Assembly: GCF_002949795.1 (NCBI RefSeq)
Contig: NZ_CP026692.1
Location: 4,634,545 to 4,698,544, forward strand
Direction: 5' to 3'
Length of the DNA: 64,000 nucleotides
Source of the DNA: Nostoc sp. 'Lobaria pulmonaria (5183) cyanobiont'
GTDB taxonomy: Bacteria > Cyanobacteriota > Cyanobacteriia > Cyanobacteriales > Nostocaceae
Shown here piece by piece: positions 18,519 through 28,170 of this stretch. The notes under the pieces were generated by a model. That model was not told the origin of the DNA. It saw nothing but the letters and a program-made list of their open reading frames with translations, and did not search any database. How positions within the stretch are numbered: position 1 is the stretch's first letter; each line of letters opens with the position of its first letter. A program made the position numbers and the translations under genes.

Positions 18519-18866
18519 ATGGCTTCTTCCAATTCTCAATCTTCTAACAAAAGCTTTGTCTACCGCGAATTTGGCAACGATAACTCCGCCGCCACAGAAA
18601 GACCAATTCCAGAACTGCCCCCACAACAACAAAATCTGAAAGTACAGGCTTCCCGCAAAGGACGCAAAGGCAAAACCGTCACAGTCGTTAGCGGTTTTCA
18701 AGCGAAACCGGAAACCTTAGCAGATTTGGTGAAGCTGTTGAAAACCCAGTGTGGGACAGGTGGGACACTTAAAGACAACGAAATTGAAATTCAGGGCGAA
18801 CACAAACAGAAAATTGTCGAGATTTTGACCAAGCTAGGTTACAAAGCCAAAATTAGCGGTGGCTAA
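18519..18866 (+). CDS. SUI1/eIF1-like translation initiation factor (YciH family)
   Basis: A 115-residue protein of the SUI1 domain family, the bacterial relative of eukaryotic eIF1. The C-terminal 65 residues hold the domain: KGRKGKTVTVVSGF, then LADLVKLLKTQCGTGGTLKDNEIEIQGEH and VEILTKLGYKAKISGG, with the glycine-rich loop intact. The first 50 residues are polar and probably disordered. The ATG at 18519 (MASSNSQSSNK) is preferred because the extra upstream residues from 18450 look like read-through of intergenic DNA. Between the previous gene and this start, a short frame reads FPQKEKLVQVLRQFGYDVWI before a stop (about 18371-18436). It may be a scrap of another gene. Confidence 0.9.
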   Translation: MASSNSQSSNKSFVYREFGNDNSAATERPIPELPPQQQNLKVQASRKGRKGKTVTVVSGFQAKPETLADLVKLLKTQCGTGGTLKDNEIEIQGEHKQKIVEILTKLGYKAKISGG

Positions 18867-19007
18867 TCTTGAGTGCGGTTTACCGTATCTAAACCGCGAT
18901 CTAGATTAAGAGAGGGAATGTTATCTTTGAGAGGTACAAATATGCTTGAACAGTGGTAAATTAGTTTACCAACAAGCTGTGTTTTATAAGATGAATAGGA
19001 GGTTTAA

Positions 19008-19166
19008 ATGGATTTAGTTCGGATTCTGTGTGCCATTTTCCTGCCGCCCTTGGGAGTTTTTTTACAAGTAGGTTTTGGTATAGACTTTTAGATTAATATA
19101 CTTTTGACGCTGTTTGGTTACATTCCTGGGATTATTCATGCAATATGGATAATTGCTAAGAAATAA
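19008..19166 (+). pseudogene. Pmp3/YqaE (UPF0057) small membrane protein interrupted by an amber codon
   Basis: The frame MDLVRILCAIFLPPLGVFLQ is the first helix and signature loop of the Pmp3/YqaE family. After VGFGIDF comes TAG at 19089-19091, and the same frame continues INILLTLFGYIPGIIHAIW up to a TAA at 19164. In family members the residue at the TAG is normally tryptophan (HFWINILLTL-type), so one G-to-A change in TGG explains the break. A perfect AGGAGG lies six bases before the ATG, so the gene is otherwise intact at 52 codons. It could be a very recent pseudogene, a read-through gene or a sequencing error. Confidence 0.8.
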
Positions 19167-19438
19167 CTTTTTGTATAAGTAGGTTAAGCGTACCAATATC
19201 TGTGTTAGTGATTCTTATAGAGGCAATTCATGAATTACCTCTATAAAAAAGTTTATAAGATTAACTATTTTCTGTTCGTAACTTTAATTAAACAAAAATC
19301 TCTAAGAATACTACTTTATTTTTGAAATATACATAGACACTGCCCAATCAAACCTGATATCTAAATAAAAGTTGTAAAAACAATATTTATCAAGTCTTTA
19401 ATGTCAACTTTTGTGTGCCGGAAAATACCAAATTAACT

Positions 19439-20101
19439 CTAATTTTTTAACATGGCATAGAGTCTAAGCTCTAGAAGCAAGGGGCAGATGTGCAATTGCC
19501 ATTGCACAGTTGGGACCTTTAAATCTTTGATTAAGCCAGTGCGTATATCTAGTACCCAGCCATGAACCATAGGCGCTTTTCGCTGATAAAGTACCTGACG
19601 CATGATGGAAGTTTGGTAAATATTTTTCACTTGCGCCACAACATTGATTTCTGCCAAGCGATTCAGACGTTCTTCTCTTGTTGGCAAGGCATCAATTTCT
19701 TCTTGTTTCTCTAAATACAGTTCCCGAATCGGATTTACCCAGTTATCAAGAATTCCGATAGTTCTCCCTTCTAAAGCTGTCTTAATTCCTCCGCAATCGT
19801 AGTGACCACAAACGATAATGTGTTCCACTTTCAGGTGTAAAATTGCGTATTCTAAAATGGCTAAAAAGTTTATATCCGTTAGAGAGACTTGATTGGCAAT
19901 ATTACGATGTACAAATAACTCTCCTGGTTCTGTACTGGTAAACTTTGTTAATGCTAGACGACTATCAGAACACCCGATGTATAGAAAAGGTGGTGTTTGT
20001 CCACTAGATAATTCTTGAAAGTAAGTTGGATCTAGAGCTAGCTTTTCGGCAACCCAAGCCTGATTATTTCTGAGGAGTTCATCAATGCTGTTGTATTTCA
20101 T
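19439..20101 (-). CDS. Beta-class carbonic anhydrase
   Basis: A 220-residue beta-carbonic anhydrase that interconverts CO2 and bicarbonate. Zinc ligands are visible as C44 in GCSDSR (with the D46-R48 dyad), then H100 and C103 in CGHYDCGG. HRNIANQV at 65-72 is also conserved. The C-terminal part (VHGWVLDIRTGLIKDL) matches the usual final strand. There is no signal peptide, so it should be cytoplasmic or carboxysomal. It stands alone, away from carboxysome genes. Family assignment is firm; whether it is the carboxysomal CcaA orthologue is not, because the long C-terminal extension of CcaA is absent. Confidence 0.93.
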   Translation of the reverse strand: MKYNSIDELLRNNQAWVAEKLALDPTYFQELSSGQTPPFLYIGCSDSRLALTKFTSTEPGELFVHRNIANQVSLTDINFLAILEYAILHLKVEHIIVCGHYDCGGIKTALEGRTIGILDNWVNPIRELYLEKQEEIDALPTREERLNRLAEINVVAQVKNIYQTSIMRQVLYQRKAPMVHGWVLDIRTGLIKDLKVPTVQWQLHICPLLLELRLYAMLKN

Positions 20102-20219
20102 CTTTCGTCAAATTCGAGAGAGAATCTCATCAATATTTTATTTTAACTGATCTACAGTTTTGTTTAAATCAAGATGAACTTTTTCAGAACTAAAATCTTA
20201 TAAAGATGACAATTGTTTT

Positions 20220-20492
20220 TCAATCAGGAGCAACAACTTTGCTACCGTTATGATGGTTGATTGACCAACGGTGATCGATAGTTACAGAGGAAAACTCACA
20301 AATTTCTTCTAGTCGCTTTTGCTGTACAGCAGCTTTACGGAGAGTAATAATTAGCTGATTCACCTGATGCCGTAAATCTGGGTTATCATTTACTGCTAAC
20401 ATAGTTTGTCTTTCTAAGAGTTGAAGTATAAGTTCGTAGTGAATAGGCGAAGGTAGAGGAATTTGCTCCATGAAGTTCAATTTTGATTTCAT
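20220..20492 (-). CDS. Conserved cyanobacterial protein (DUF5340-like)
   Basis: A 90-residue protein with the segment PLPSPIHYELILQLLERQT near the N-terminus, followed by DLRHQVNQLIITLRKAAVQQKRLEE, a predicted amphipathic helix. This pattern fits a small cyanobacteria-specific family I recall as DUF5340, with no known function. An internal ATG at 20471 would give MEQIPLPSP, a more usual start, and neither ATG has a clear ribosome site. There is no membrane segment. It lies between carbonic anhydrase and trpC on the same strand, with gaps over 100 bp, so co-transcription is uncertain. Confidence 0.7.
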   Translation of the reverse strand: MKSKLNFMEQIPLPSPIHYELILQLLERQTMLAVNDNPDLRHQVNQLIITLRKAAVQQKRLEEICEFSSVTIDHRWSINHHNGSKVVAPD

Positions 20493-20711
20493 ATTTGGGA
20501 TTTTGTATTAGTCACAGTTTGTTTCTTGTAAATAAATTGTTACATACTAAATAACTAGTTACTTATGGCTTTGATTTGATTAGCAATGAAGATTTGGCAA
20601 AGATATTGATGATATTTGATGGCAAAGTGCTGCGTGTGTACGCATAGTGTGCCCAATTGTTCAACTATTTTGTGCAGCCCTGCACATTTTAGGGCAGGTA
20701 GGGTGTTTTTT

Positions 20712-21602
20712 TCAAAAATTCCTTGGTAATATACGGGCGATCGCAGCGCCGGGATCTGGTTGTTTTACCAAAGATTCTCCAATGAGTACAGCAGATGCAC
20801 CTGCTGTCAGCACCAAACTCAAATCCTCTGGGTTGTGTAGTCCTGATTCGCTAACAACTAGGATGTTTTTCTCTTGCAATTGGCTACCCCTTGCAGCCAA
20901 AAGTTGACAAGTAGTTTGCAGATCGACAGAGAAATCTTCCAAATTGCGATTATTGATTCCTACCAAGGAGACTCCATCTAAGGCTAACACGCGGTCAAGT
21001 TCTGCCAAGCTATGGACTTCAATCAAGGCTGCCATTTTCAGGTTGTTAGCAATTTTGAGGAAATATTTCAAATCTTGATCGCTCAGGATAGCTGCAATCA
21101 ATAAAATAGCATCTGCACCCTGAACTCGCGCCAAGTATATCTGGTAAGCATAAATCACAAACTCTTTACATAGTAGGGGCAAATCTACGGCAGCGCGAAT
21201 CTTGGCTAAGTTATCAAAGCTGCCTTGAAAGAACTTGGTATCTGTGAGTACAGAAAGACAACTAGCACCACCTTGCTGATAAGAAAGGGCGATCGCTACT
21301 GGGTCAAAATCTTCTCGTAAAACGCCTTTACTGGGAGAAGCTTTTTTGACTTCGGCAATCAATGCTGGCTTTGTCTTACCTTGGCGCAAAGCGGCAACAA
21401 AATCACGGGTTGGCGATGCAGTGAGTACCTGCTTAAGCAATTGCTGCAAAGGAACCTTTTCCCGCATTTGGTCATATTCTACTTCTTTCTGCCAGACAAT
21501 TTCTTCCAAAATGTTGTTTGGCGCAGCATCAGGTACGGCAGCCTGATAACGTAATATAGACACGGAAATAGCTGGGTTAGGTGAACGGCGACGGATTTGC
21601 AT
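20712..21602 (-). CDS. trpC: Indole-3-glycerol phosphate synthase
   Basis: TrpC closes the indole ring in tryptophan synthesis, converting carboxyphenylamino-deoxyribulose phosphate to indole glycerol phosphate in a TIM barrel. Visible motifs are [15 protein letters not shown] at about 77-91 (catalytic lysine and glutamate), [25 protein letters not shown] (second lysine), [15 protein letters not shown] and [30 protein letters not shown] forms the phosphate-binding end. The 296-residue length with an N-terminal extension ([14 protein letters not shown]) is usual in cyanobacteria. It stands as a single gene rather than in a trp operon, 100 bp downstream of lpdA on the same strand. Confidence 0.96.
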   Translation of the reverse strand: MQIRRRSPNPAISVSILRYQAAVPDAAPNNILEEIVWQKEVEYDQMREKVPLQQLLKQVLTASPTRDFVAALRQGKTKPALIAEVKKASPSKGVLREDFDPVAIALSYQQGGASCLSVLTDTKFFQGSFDNLAKIRAAVDLPLLCKEFVIYAYQIYLARVQGADAILLIAAILSDQDLKYFLKIANNLKMAALIEVHSLAELDRVLALDGVSLVGINNRNLEDFSVDLQTTCQLLAARGSQLQEKNILVVSESGLHNPEDLSLVLTAGASAVLIGESLVKQPDPGAAIARILPRNF

Positions 21603-21603
21603 A

Positions 21604-21703
21604 ATTAGTCATTAGTCATTGGTCATTGGTCATTAGTCATTAGTCATTGCTTAGTGGTCATTTGTCCTTGTTTATTAGCAAAGGACAAATGACAAACAAT
21701 AAA
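21604..21703. repeat. Short tandem ATTAGTCATTGGTC-type repeats
   Basis: Degenerate heptamer-like units (TTAGTCA, TTGGTCA) are tandemly repeated just upstream of trpC. The partly inverted copies TCATTTGTCCTTTG-like and CAAAGGACAAATGA lie about 20 bp apart. This is the short tandemly repeated repetitive DNA common between genes of heterocystous cyanobacteria. Confidence 0.6.
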
Positions 21704-21706
21704 TGA

Positions 21707-23134
21707 CTAAATTGTGATCGCTCGTTTATAAGCTTCGTCCAAAACTTCCGAAAGTGTCGGGTGGGCGTGAACTAGATGTGCGAGACTTTGGACAGATTGA
21801 CGGTTTGCGATCGCAGCTGAGGCTTCATGAATCAAGTCTGAGGCGTGCAGTCCGAAAATGTGAACACCCAAGACTTCTCCGGTGTCTTTGCGATATATCA
21901 CCTTGGCAATACCGTCAGCTTCATTTTCTGCCAACGCTTTGGAATTTCCTTTGAAGTAACTCCTACTGGTGGCGATTTCAAACCCTTCGGCTTGTCCTAA
22001 CTCCTTAGCGGCTGTTTCAGTTAAGCCTACATAGCTGACTTCTGGGTGGGTAAATGCCGCTGCGGGGATGCTGCGATAGTCTGCTATTCTTTCCCTCCCA
22101 ACTATATTTTCTACCGCGATAATGCCTTGAGCAGAAGCTGCATGTGCCAACATTATCTTCCCATTAGCGTCGCCAATTGCCCACAAATGCGGCACGACAC
22201 CTGCTGATAGCACTGCCATGTGATCGTCAACTGGGATAAAATTGCGCCGATCAAGTTCCACACCCACAGACTCTAAACCAAGATTTTTGGTCGCCGGGAT
22301 GCGTCCCGTAGCCACCAAGCAAGCATCTACTTCGATGACATCTACATCTTCTTTGGTTTTGAAATCTGCTAACTCAATTACCACAGGTGAACCAGGAATG
22401 ACTTTTTTGGCGTATATCCCCACTTTCGTTTCAATATCGCGGGGAGTAATTAGCACCCGTTCAGCAAGTTTGGCAATGTCGCGGTCAAATCCTGGCATTA
22501 ACTGATCTAGGGCTTCAATCAAAGTGATTTCACAACCCAAAGCTGAGTAAATATCAGAAAATTCCAAGCCGATGTAACCACTGCCAATAATTGCTACCCA
22601 CTCTGGTAGTGATTCCAACTTCACACCTTGGTCGCTGGTAAAGACAGTTTTGCCGTCTACTTCAATCCCTGGAGGCACAAAAGGAATTGAACCTGGTGAA
22701 AGGATGATGTCTTTGGCTGTGATGGTTTTTTCACCACCGTCTCCAGCGATCGAGACTTTTTGCGTCCCAGCGATTTTTCCCCAACCCCTGATGATATCGA
22801 CTCCTAGACGTTTGAGGCTGTTGGTTAAGTCGCCTTGAATTTTTGAGACGAGATTATTAGCATGATTAGCGATCGCTTGGCGATCGAATTCCACGCTACC
22901 AATTTGAATTCCCAGTGACTTGAGGTGGTGGGCATTGCGTAACTCCCGCACACGTCCAGATGCTGCCAGTAGCGCTTTAGAAGGAATACAGCCCCGATTA
23001 ACACAGGTTCCTCCCATATCAGCAGCTTCAATAATTGCTGTTTTCAAACCACAACTTACGGCGTGTAAGGCTGCGCCATGTCCGCCTACACCAGCGCCGA
23101 TAATTACTAAATCGTAATCATATCCTTGACTCAC
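21707..23134 (-). CDS. lpdA: Dihydrolipoyl dehydrogenase
   Basis: A 475-residue flavoprotein disulfide reductase, the E3 subunit that reoxidises lipoyl groups of pyruvate dehydrogenase and/or glycine cleavage. The FAD-binding [13 protein letters not shown] is at 13-25, and the redox disulfide is C44/C49 in [15 protein letters not shown]. The NAD-binding [12 protein letters not shown] is at about 183-194, and [19 protein letters not shown] is the second FAD contact. The C-terminal [17 protein letters not shown] supplies the His-Glu pair of the partner subunit's active site. Overall it resembles the cyanobacterial/chloroplast type. No other pyruvate dehydrogenase subunits are nearby, which is normal for cyanobacteria. 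Confidence 0.96.
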   Translation of the reverse strand: MSQGYDYDLVIIGAGVGGHGAALHAVSCGLKTAIIEAADMGGTCVNRGCIPSKALLAASGRVRELRNAHHLKSLGIQIGSVEFDRQAIANHANNLVSKIQGDLTNSLKRLGVDIIRGWGKIAGTQKVSIAGDGGEKTITAKDIILSPGSIPFVPPGIEVDGKTVFTSDQGVKLESLPEWVAIIGSGYIGLEFSDIYSALGCEITLIEALDQLMPGFDRDIAKLAERVLITPRDIETKVGIYAKKVIPGSPVVIELADFKTKEDVDVIEVDACLVATGRIPATKNLGLESVGVELDRRNFIPVDDHMAVLSAGVVPHLWAIGDANGKIMLAHAASAQGIIAVENIVGRERIADYRSIPAAAFTHPEVSYVGLTETAAKELGQAEGFEIATSRSYFKGNSKALAENEADGIAKVIYRKDTGEVLGVHIFGLHASDLIHEASAAIANRQSVQSLAHLVHAHPTLSEVLDEAYKRAITI

Positions 23135-23605
23135 GTTAGTTTCCCCGTGTGCTTCGCCTATTTATTCTCAACTTGACTCGACAATCAGCGCTACCCTTTT
23201 AACAGTTATCAGTTATCAGTTTTATCGCTGAACTCTAAATCCCTCACCTTACATTACCCTGACTGTTTACTGTTGACTGTTCACTGATTTCAGGTTCGGG
23301 TATTGCTAACTCAAATTATGATTCACTCACTTCTGGCGAAAATATGGATATTTTCATTATATGGGTTGGTTTTCCCAGAAAGGCGACAAGAAATTAAGTG
23401 AGTATTTGCAGGGTAATGAAGCTGATTTCAGTACTGAGCTAGTTAATAAATAGAAATTGCAGTCTTATCTAGACTCCCATTACCCCTTATCCTCAGAGGA
23501 GGCCCCACCTTCCCGACTCTCTACACCTTTTTCTTTACAGCGCGTTAGCGTAACACTAAGCTGGATTTAAGATTGATCCAGAAGATTTACGCAGGCGATC
23601 GCTCG
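23135..23605. other. Intergenic region with short repeats
   Basis: No gene is visible. Short direct repeats (GTTATCAGTTATCAG; CTGTTTACTGTTGACTGTTCACTG) and a piece of a dispersed element (GCGCGTTAGCGTAACACTAAG near 23540) occur. The promoter of the SWIM gene should lie here but is not identifiable. Confidence 0.4.
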
Positions 23606-25381
23606 ATGTCTATTCCCCAAATTAGTGAATTTACTATCCGCCGTCATGCCAACGCCAAATCTTTCCAGCGGGGCGAGGCGTATTATAACGCTGGTGCTGT
23701 TAATGCCGTTATCCAACGTGGTCATCTGCTTCAGGCAGATGTATTAGGCACCGAAGCTAGACCTTATCATGTCAACCTGAATTTCGATAGCAGTGGGTTA
23801 ACCTCAGTAAAATGCACCTGTGCCTACGACTATGAAGGGTGGTGCAAACACATTGTAGCGACGATGCTCGTTTGTGCGCGTAACTCAGAAAAAATTGAGC
23901 AGCGCCCCACCCTTGAAGAACTACTAAATCGCCTGGATCGTATCGAAACTCAAAGGCTGCTACAAGAGTTGGTAGCAGAATACCCCCCCCTAATTGAGGC
24001 GATTGATCGTCATATAAGTTGGATAACGAATCCTACTGACAACCAAACAACCATAAAATTCGTGCGCAGCAATACTCTTGATCCCGCTCCGTTTCGGCGG
24101 CAAGTACGGCAGATTCTCAAGGATACTGTGCGCTACTTTGAGGAGGGGTACGAAGAAGACCCGATTGGCGAAGATTTGCTGAATGTGGTGCAAACTGCGG
24201 TAGATTTTAGCGAACGGGGAGAAGGTGAAAATGCGATCGCTATTTTGGAAGCGATTACCTCTACCTGTGCCGAAAATTGGGATGATGTTGCCGAATACGG
24301 CGCTGAAAACGATGAAATTGTCGGCGAATTAAATAATGCTTGGTGTGAAGCAATTCTAATTGCCGAACTTACTCCAGAAGAAAAAGTTGATATTCAAATA
24401 AATTTAGAAGCTTGGCAGGATGAGTGGAATGCTGATTTTGGTCTAGTTATGGAGGCTTTACGCCAAGGTTGGGATTATCCGCCGCTGGTACAAGTTCTCC
24501 AAGGTAACATTACTGAAAGGGGAGCTTGGGAAGAAGACGTACCAGATTATGCTGATGATTTGGCATTAATTCGCCTGAAAATTCTCGAACGTCAAGAACG
24601 TTATCAAGAATACCTGTATTTGGCAGAAGCGGAAGGGCAAACCCAGCAATATCTGACAATGTTAGGGCGTTTAGGCAGGGTGGAAGAAGCAATTGATGCT
24701 GCTCAAACCCAGATGAACTCAATGGAAGAAGCCTTTGCCCTAGCGAAAACACTCAGCGTTCAGGGAGCATTGCAGCAAGCATTAGATATAGCCCAGAGTG
24801 GATTAAATTTACCGGGTAATTGTCAGTACGAATTGGGAGTTTGGACAAGTGATTTAGCTATTGAGTTGGGTAATAGTGAAGCTGCCTTATTAGCAATCAA
24901 GGCGGCTTTTCAACTGAAGCCCTCCTTTGTGGACTACCAAAGGATGGCAGAATTGGCTGGGGAAAACTGGGGAAGTGTCAAAACAGACCTGCTGAGAATT
25001 GTCTGTACTTCTAGTGGTTGGGGAACAGAATCAGCCAAGGTGGATATATTCTTGCATGAGGGGCTAATTGATGATGCAATTGCGATCGCTAGTGAACTAA
25101 GTTCCGATCGTTCAGAGTTAATTCACCGAGTTATGGATGCTGCTATCCCTCATAATCCTGGTTGGGTGATTGCCAATGCTCGTCGCCGTGCCGAAAAGAT
25201 TATGGATGCAGGTAAAGCCGAATACTACTATTACGCGGTTGAATGGTTGAAAAAGGCGCGTAATGCCTACCTGGAATCTGGGAAGAAAGCTGACTGGTTA
25301 AGCTATCGGGAAAACTTGATGCAAACCCACGCTCGTAAACGTAAATTGATGGGAATGTTTAAGGAAAGCGGTATGGAGTGA
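23606..25381 (+). CDS. SWIM zinc-finger domain protein
   Basis: A roughly 591-residue protein whose N-terminal 100 residues form a SWIM domain. It starts FTIRRHANAKSFQRGEAYY, and the zinc ligands follow in VKCTCAYDYEGWCKHI (the CxC...CxH pattern). The rest is alpha-helical and TPR-like, with repeated acidic helices (EAIDAAQTQMNSMEEAFALAK, ALDIAQSGLNLPGN) that probably form a solenoid. The ATG at 23606 is chosen. An in-frame TTG at 23573 adds 11 residues without family character. SWIM proteins of this type often occur near SNF2-like ATPases, but none is present here. The function is not known. Confidence 0.88.
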   Translation: MSIPQISEFTIRRHANAKSFQRGEAYYNAGAVNAVIQRGHLLQADVLGTEARPYHVNLNFDSSGLTSVKCTCAYDYEGWCKHIVATMLVCARNSEKIEQRPTLEELLNRLDRIETQRLLQELVAEYPPLIEAIDRHISWITNPTDNQTTIKFVRSNTLDPAPFRRQVRQILKDTVRYFEEGYEEDPIGEDLLNVVQTAVDFSERGEGENAIAILEAITSTCAENWDDVAEYGAENDEIVGELNNAWCEAILIAELTPEEKVDIQINLEAWQDEWNADFGLVMEALRQGWDYPPLVQVLQGNITERGAWEEDVPDYADDLALIRLKILERQERYQEYLYLAEAEGQTQQYLTMLGRLGRVEEAIDAAQTQMNSMEEAFALAKTLSVQGALQQALDIAQSGLNLPGNCQYELGVWTSDLAIELGNSEAALLAIKAAFQLKPSFVDYQRMAELAGENWGSVKTDLLRIVCTSSGWGTESAKVDIFLHEGLIDDAIAIASELSSDRSELIHRVMDAAIPHNPGWVIANARRRAEKIMDAGKAEYYYYAVEWLKKARNAYLESGKKADWLSYRENLMQTHARKRKLMGMFKESGME

Positions 25382-25799
25382 AGAATGAGATATAGGACTG
25401 AAAATGACGTAGGCACAATACCTTCTCTTAACAAAGACGCTACGCTAACGGGAAACCTTCAACTTCATGAATTTTACCTATCAAGGATTTTGGGCAACGC
25501 ATAATTGATTTCACAAGATACAGGAGTTAGCAAGTAACTGAGGTATAAAATGCAGGACTCACGCATCAGATATAAAGAGTCACTACCTCCTGCCTCAGAA
25601 TCCGTAGCTTTGTACTTCATGCAAAAGAAAACTCCTGTATCTCATTGATACTGTTAAGTCTGCAATAACCAGATGATTTAGCTTTTAAATTGAGATTTGC
25701 TCAAAATATCAACTTTAGCGACAAAAGATGAAGTAAGATTCACATCTGAAGCAGTCCCCGTATAATCCCATAGTTACTGACAAAAAATAGTCCAGTGCG
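25382..25799. other. Intergenic region, no gene seen
   Basis: It contains a dispersed-repeat fragment (AAAGACGCTACGCTAACGGG near 25434). There is nothing else I can support apart from the expected promoter of the following TpsB gene. Confidence 0.4.
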
Positions 25800-27620
25800 A
25801 TGATTGATAAATATCCTCAGAATCTTATAGTGTCTTGCTTACCGCTGAGTATGCTTCTATTACTCAGCAGTACATCTTTAAGTCCACTGAAAGCTCAGGC
25901 TGTTGATCCGACCAAATTACCAACTAGTAATTTCATCCTATCGCAACAAATTCCACTACGACAGAATGTCCCACCGCCACAGGATATCCAACCACCCACA
26001 CCTTCACCACTTCCCTTACCGGAAGTGCCACAGCCACTCCCCCCACCAGCAGAACTATTTCCACCCTCTGCCCCAACTCCCACACCTGAGGAACTACCCT
26101 CTGGCAATTTTCCTCAAACTATTGTTGTTGAGCGGTTTGAAGTTATTGGTAGCACAGTCTTCAGTGCCCAAGAGTTAGCCCAAGCCACTGCTGAATTTAC
26201 CAAACGACCAATCTCACCGACTCAATTGTTTCAAGCACGTTCTAAAATCACTGAGCTATACGTCAAAAATGGTTACATTACTTCTGGTGCCTTGATTCCA
26301 CCCCAAACAATCCAATCCGGTGTTGTGAAAATTCAGGTGGTGGAAGGTAAATTAGAAGATATCCAGGTAACTGGGACTCGGCGGTTGAATCCCAATTATG
26401 TCCGCAGCCGACTAGCAATTGCGACATCAGCGCCTCTGAATCGCCAGCGTTTACTAGAGGCACTGCAACTTTTGCAACTTAATCCTTTGATTAAAAACGT
26501 GACTGCTGAACTCTCAACAGGATCGCAACCGGGTACGAGTCTTTTAGAAGTTAAAGTCAGTGAGGCAAAAACCTTTAGTGGGCAAATAATTCTTGATAAT
26601 GGGCGATCGCCTAGTGTTGGCAGTTTTCGACGTGGGTTAAGATTGAATGAAGCCAACTTACTCGGATTGGGAGACGATCTGAGTTTGGGCTACACCAATA
26701 CTGATGGTAGCAACTCCTTTGACGCTAGTTACACATTGCCTCTCAATCCCCGCAATGGAACTCTGAGCTTTAACTATGGCACTACGTCGAGTCATGTCAT
26801 TGAGCCTCCTTTCGACGCTTTAGATATCGAATCGGCTTCTCGCTACTACGAGGTGACATTCCGCCAGCCCATAGTTCAAACTCCGACACAAGAGTTCGCC
26901 CTTGGGTTGACAGCCTCCCGACGCGAAAGTGATATCTCGTGGAAACTACAGAGAGAGAGCGAAGGAGGGTTTCCCCCCTCTCTACTTTCGCCTGGTGCTG
27001 ATGATGAGGGACACACTAGGGTATCTGCATTGCGATTTTTTCAAGAATGGACGAATCGTAACAGTCGGGAAGTCATCGCCCTACGCTCTCAATTCAGTTT
27101 GGGCATAGATGTGTTGGATGCCACGGTTAATCAAGATGCTCCTGATAGCCGTTTTTTTGCTTGGCAAGGGCAAGCGCAATGGGCACGCCTTTTAGCTCCT
27201 GAAACCTTATTATTACTTCGTTTAAATACGCAACTTGCATCTAGAACACTTTTGCCTATAGAGCAATTTGGCTTAGGTGGGCAGGATAGCATTCGCGGCT
27301 ATCGTCAAGATTATCTGCTGACGGATAATGGCACTTTTGTTTCTGCGGAAGTTCAAGTTCCAATTCTGCGCTTACCCCAGATAAATAGCACTTTACAAGT
27401 TGTGCCGTTTGTAGATTTTGGTGTTGGCTGGAACAGTTCTGGTAGAAATAATCCCGACCCTAATACTCTAGCTTCTGTTGGTCTGGGGTTGCGTTGGGCA
27501 CAGGGCGATCGCTTAACCGTTCGTCTTGACTGGGGCATTCCTTTAATATCTGTTGACTCAAATGAGAGAACATTACAAGAAAGCGGTTTGTATTTTAGTT
27601 TACTCTATAATCCTTTTTAA
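25800..27620 (+). CDS. ShlB/FhaC/HecB-type two-partner secretion transporter (TpsB)
   Basis: A 606-residue outer-membrane beta-barrel protein of the Omp85 superfamily that exports a partner TpsA protein. Residues 1-35 form a signal peptide (LPLSMLLLLSSTSLSPLKAQA). Residues about 48-100 are a proline-rich linker. A POTRA domain follows (IVVERFEVIGSTVFSAQELAQ at about 107-127, then ITELYVKNGYITSGALIPPQ), with a second at about 180-260. The rest is the 16-strand barrel, including LGGQDSIRGYRQDYLLTDNG, the conserved RGY motif of strand and loop L6. A perfect 17-bp inverted repeat begins three bases after the stop. No TpsA-like gene is in the window, so the substrate is encoded elsewhere. Confidence 0.92.
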   Translation: MIDKYPQNLIVSCLPLSMLLLLSSTSLSPLKAQAVDPTKLPTSNFILSQQIPLRQNVPPPQDIQPPTPSPLPLPEVPQPLPPPAELFPPSAPTPTPEELPSGNFPQTIVVERFEVIGSTVFSAQELAQATAEFTKRPISPTQLFQARSKITELYVKNGYITSGALIPPQTIQSGVVKIQVVEGKLEDIQVTGTRRLNPNYVRSRLAIATSAPLNRQRLLEALQLLQLNPLIKNVTAELSTGSQPGTSLLEVKVSEAKTFSGQIILDNGRSPSVGSFRRGLRLNEANLLGLGDDLSLGYTNTDGSNSFDASYTLPLNPRNGTLSFNYGTTSSHVIEPPFDALDIESASRYYEVTFRQPIVQTPTQEFALGLTASRRESDISWKLQRESEGGFPPSLLSPGADDEGHTRVSALRFFQEWTNRNSREVIALRSQFSLGIDVLDATVNQDAPDSRFFAWQGQAQWARLLAPETLLLLRLNTQLASRTLLPIEQFGLGGQDSIRGYRQDYLLTDNGTFVSAEVQVPILRLPQINSTLQVVPFVDFGVGWNSSGRNNPDPNTLASVGLGLRWAQGDRLTVRLDWGIPLISVDSNERTLQESGLYFSLLYNPF

Positions 27621-28170
27621 CCGCTGTCCATGTACACCCTATTAAGAGTTGAGGGTGTACATGGACAGTAGTCAACGATCAAAAAACTATGAGTATCTAA
27701 ATTTTTATAAAAAAGACCCTGGGTTATAATTCCAGGGTGCATACACGTTTTTCAGGCATTAATAGGTTGAATAATAACTTTGTAAAATAGTAATTTCTAC
27801 TATCTATAGAATGATACAAAAATAGAAATTAGTTATTCTAGTCTATCAATACATCTACCGTTGGGAGTATGCAAATATTGTCAGAGGCAAGTTATTTCAA
27901 GTCCGTTTAACTACTTATGATTACCGCATCTGTAGAAAAACCTCAAAAGCCTCTTTCCCCCTGCCCTCTGCGAGCTAAATGATAAGTTTTTAGTCGGACA
28001 CGATATTATCCGGCAATATTCTGATTGGATTAACCTTCAAATGGTGCTGTAATTAATCTATATAATTTAAGCTAATTTAATTTTTGTTGGGGGCATAAAA
28101 CACACATCAAAAATTCAATGTAATTTCTTGGGAGATATGCTCAAAATAATCTGTGGTGAAGGAGAATAAC
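27621..28170. other. Intergenic region with two hairpins
   Basis: Downstream of the TpsB gene lie the 17-bp inverted repeat (27624-27668) and a smaller ACCCTGG/CCAGGGT hairpin at 27716-27738. The remainder, up to the end of the convergent histidine kinase gene, is AT-rich with no supported frame. Confidence 0.4.
27624..27668. repeat. Perfect 17-bp inverted repeat after the TpsB gene
   Basis: CTGTCCATGTACACCCT and its exact complement AGGGTGTACATGGACAG flank an 11-base loop. The hairpin starts three bases after the TAA. No T-run follows on the plus strand, so it would act as an mRNA 3'-end stabiliser or a structural element rather than a standard terminator. The smaller hairpin at 27716-27738 may assist. 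Confidence 0.7.

Noticed and set aside
25895-26178. Frames of 70 and 91 codons in the proline-rich part of the TpsB gene
   Set aside because: Gly- or Pro/His-rich products of a low-complexity coding stretch read in other phases.
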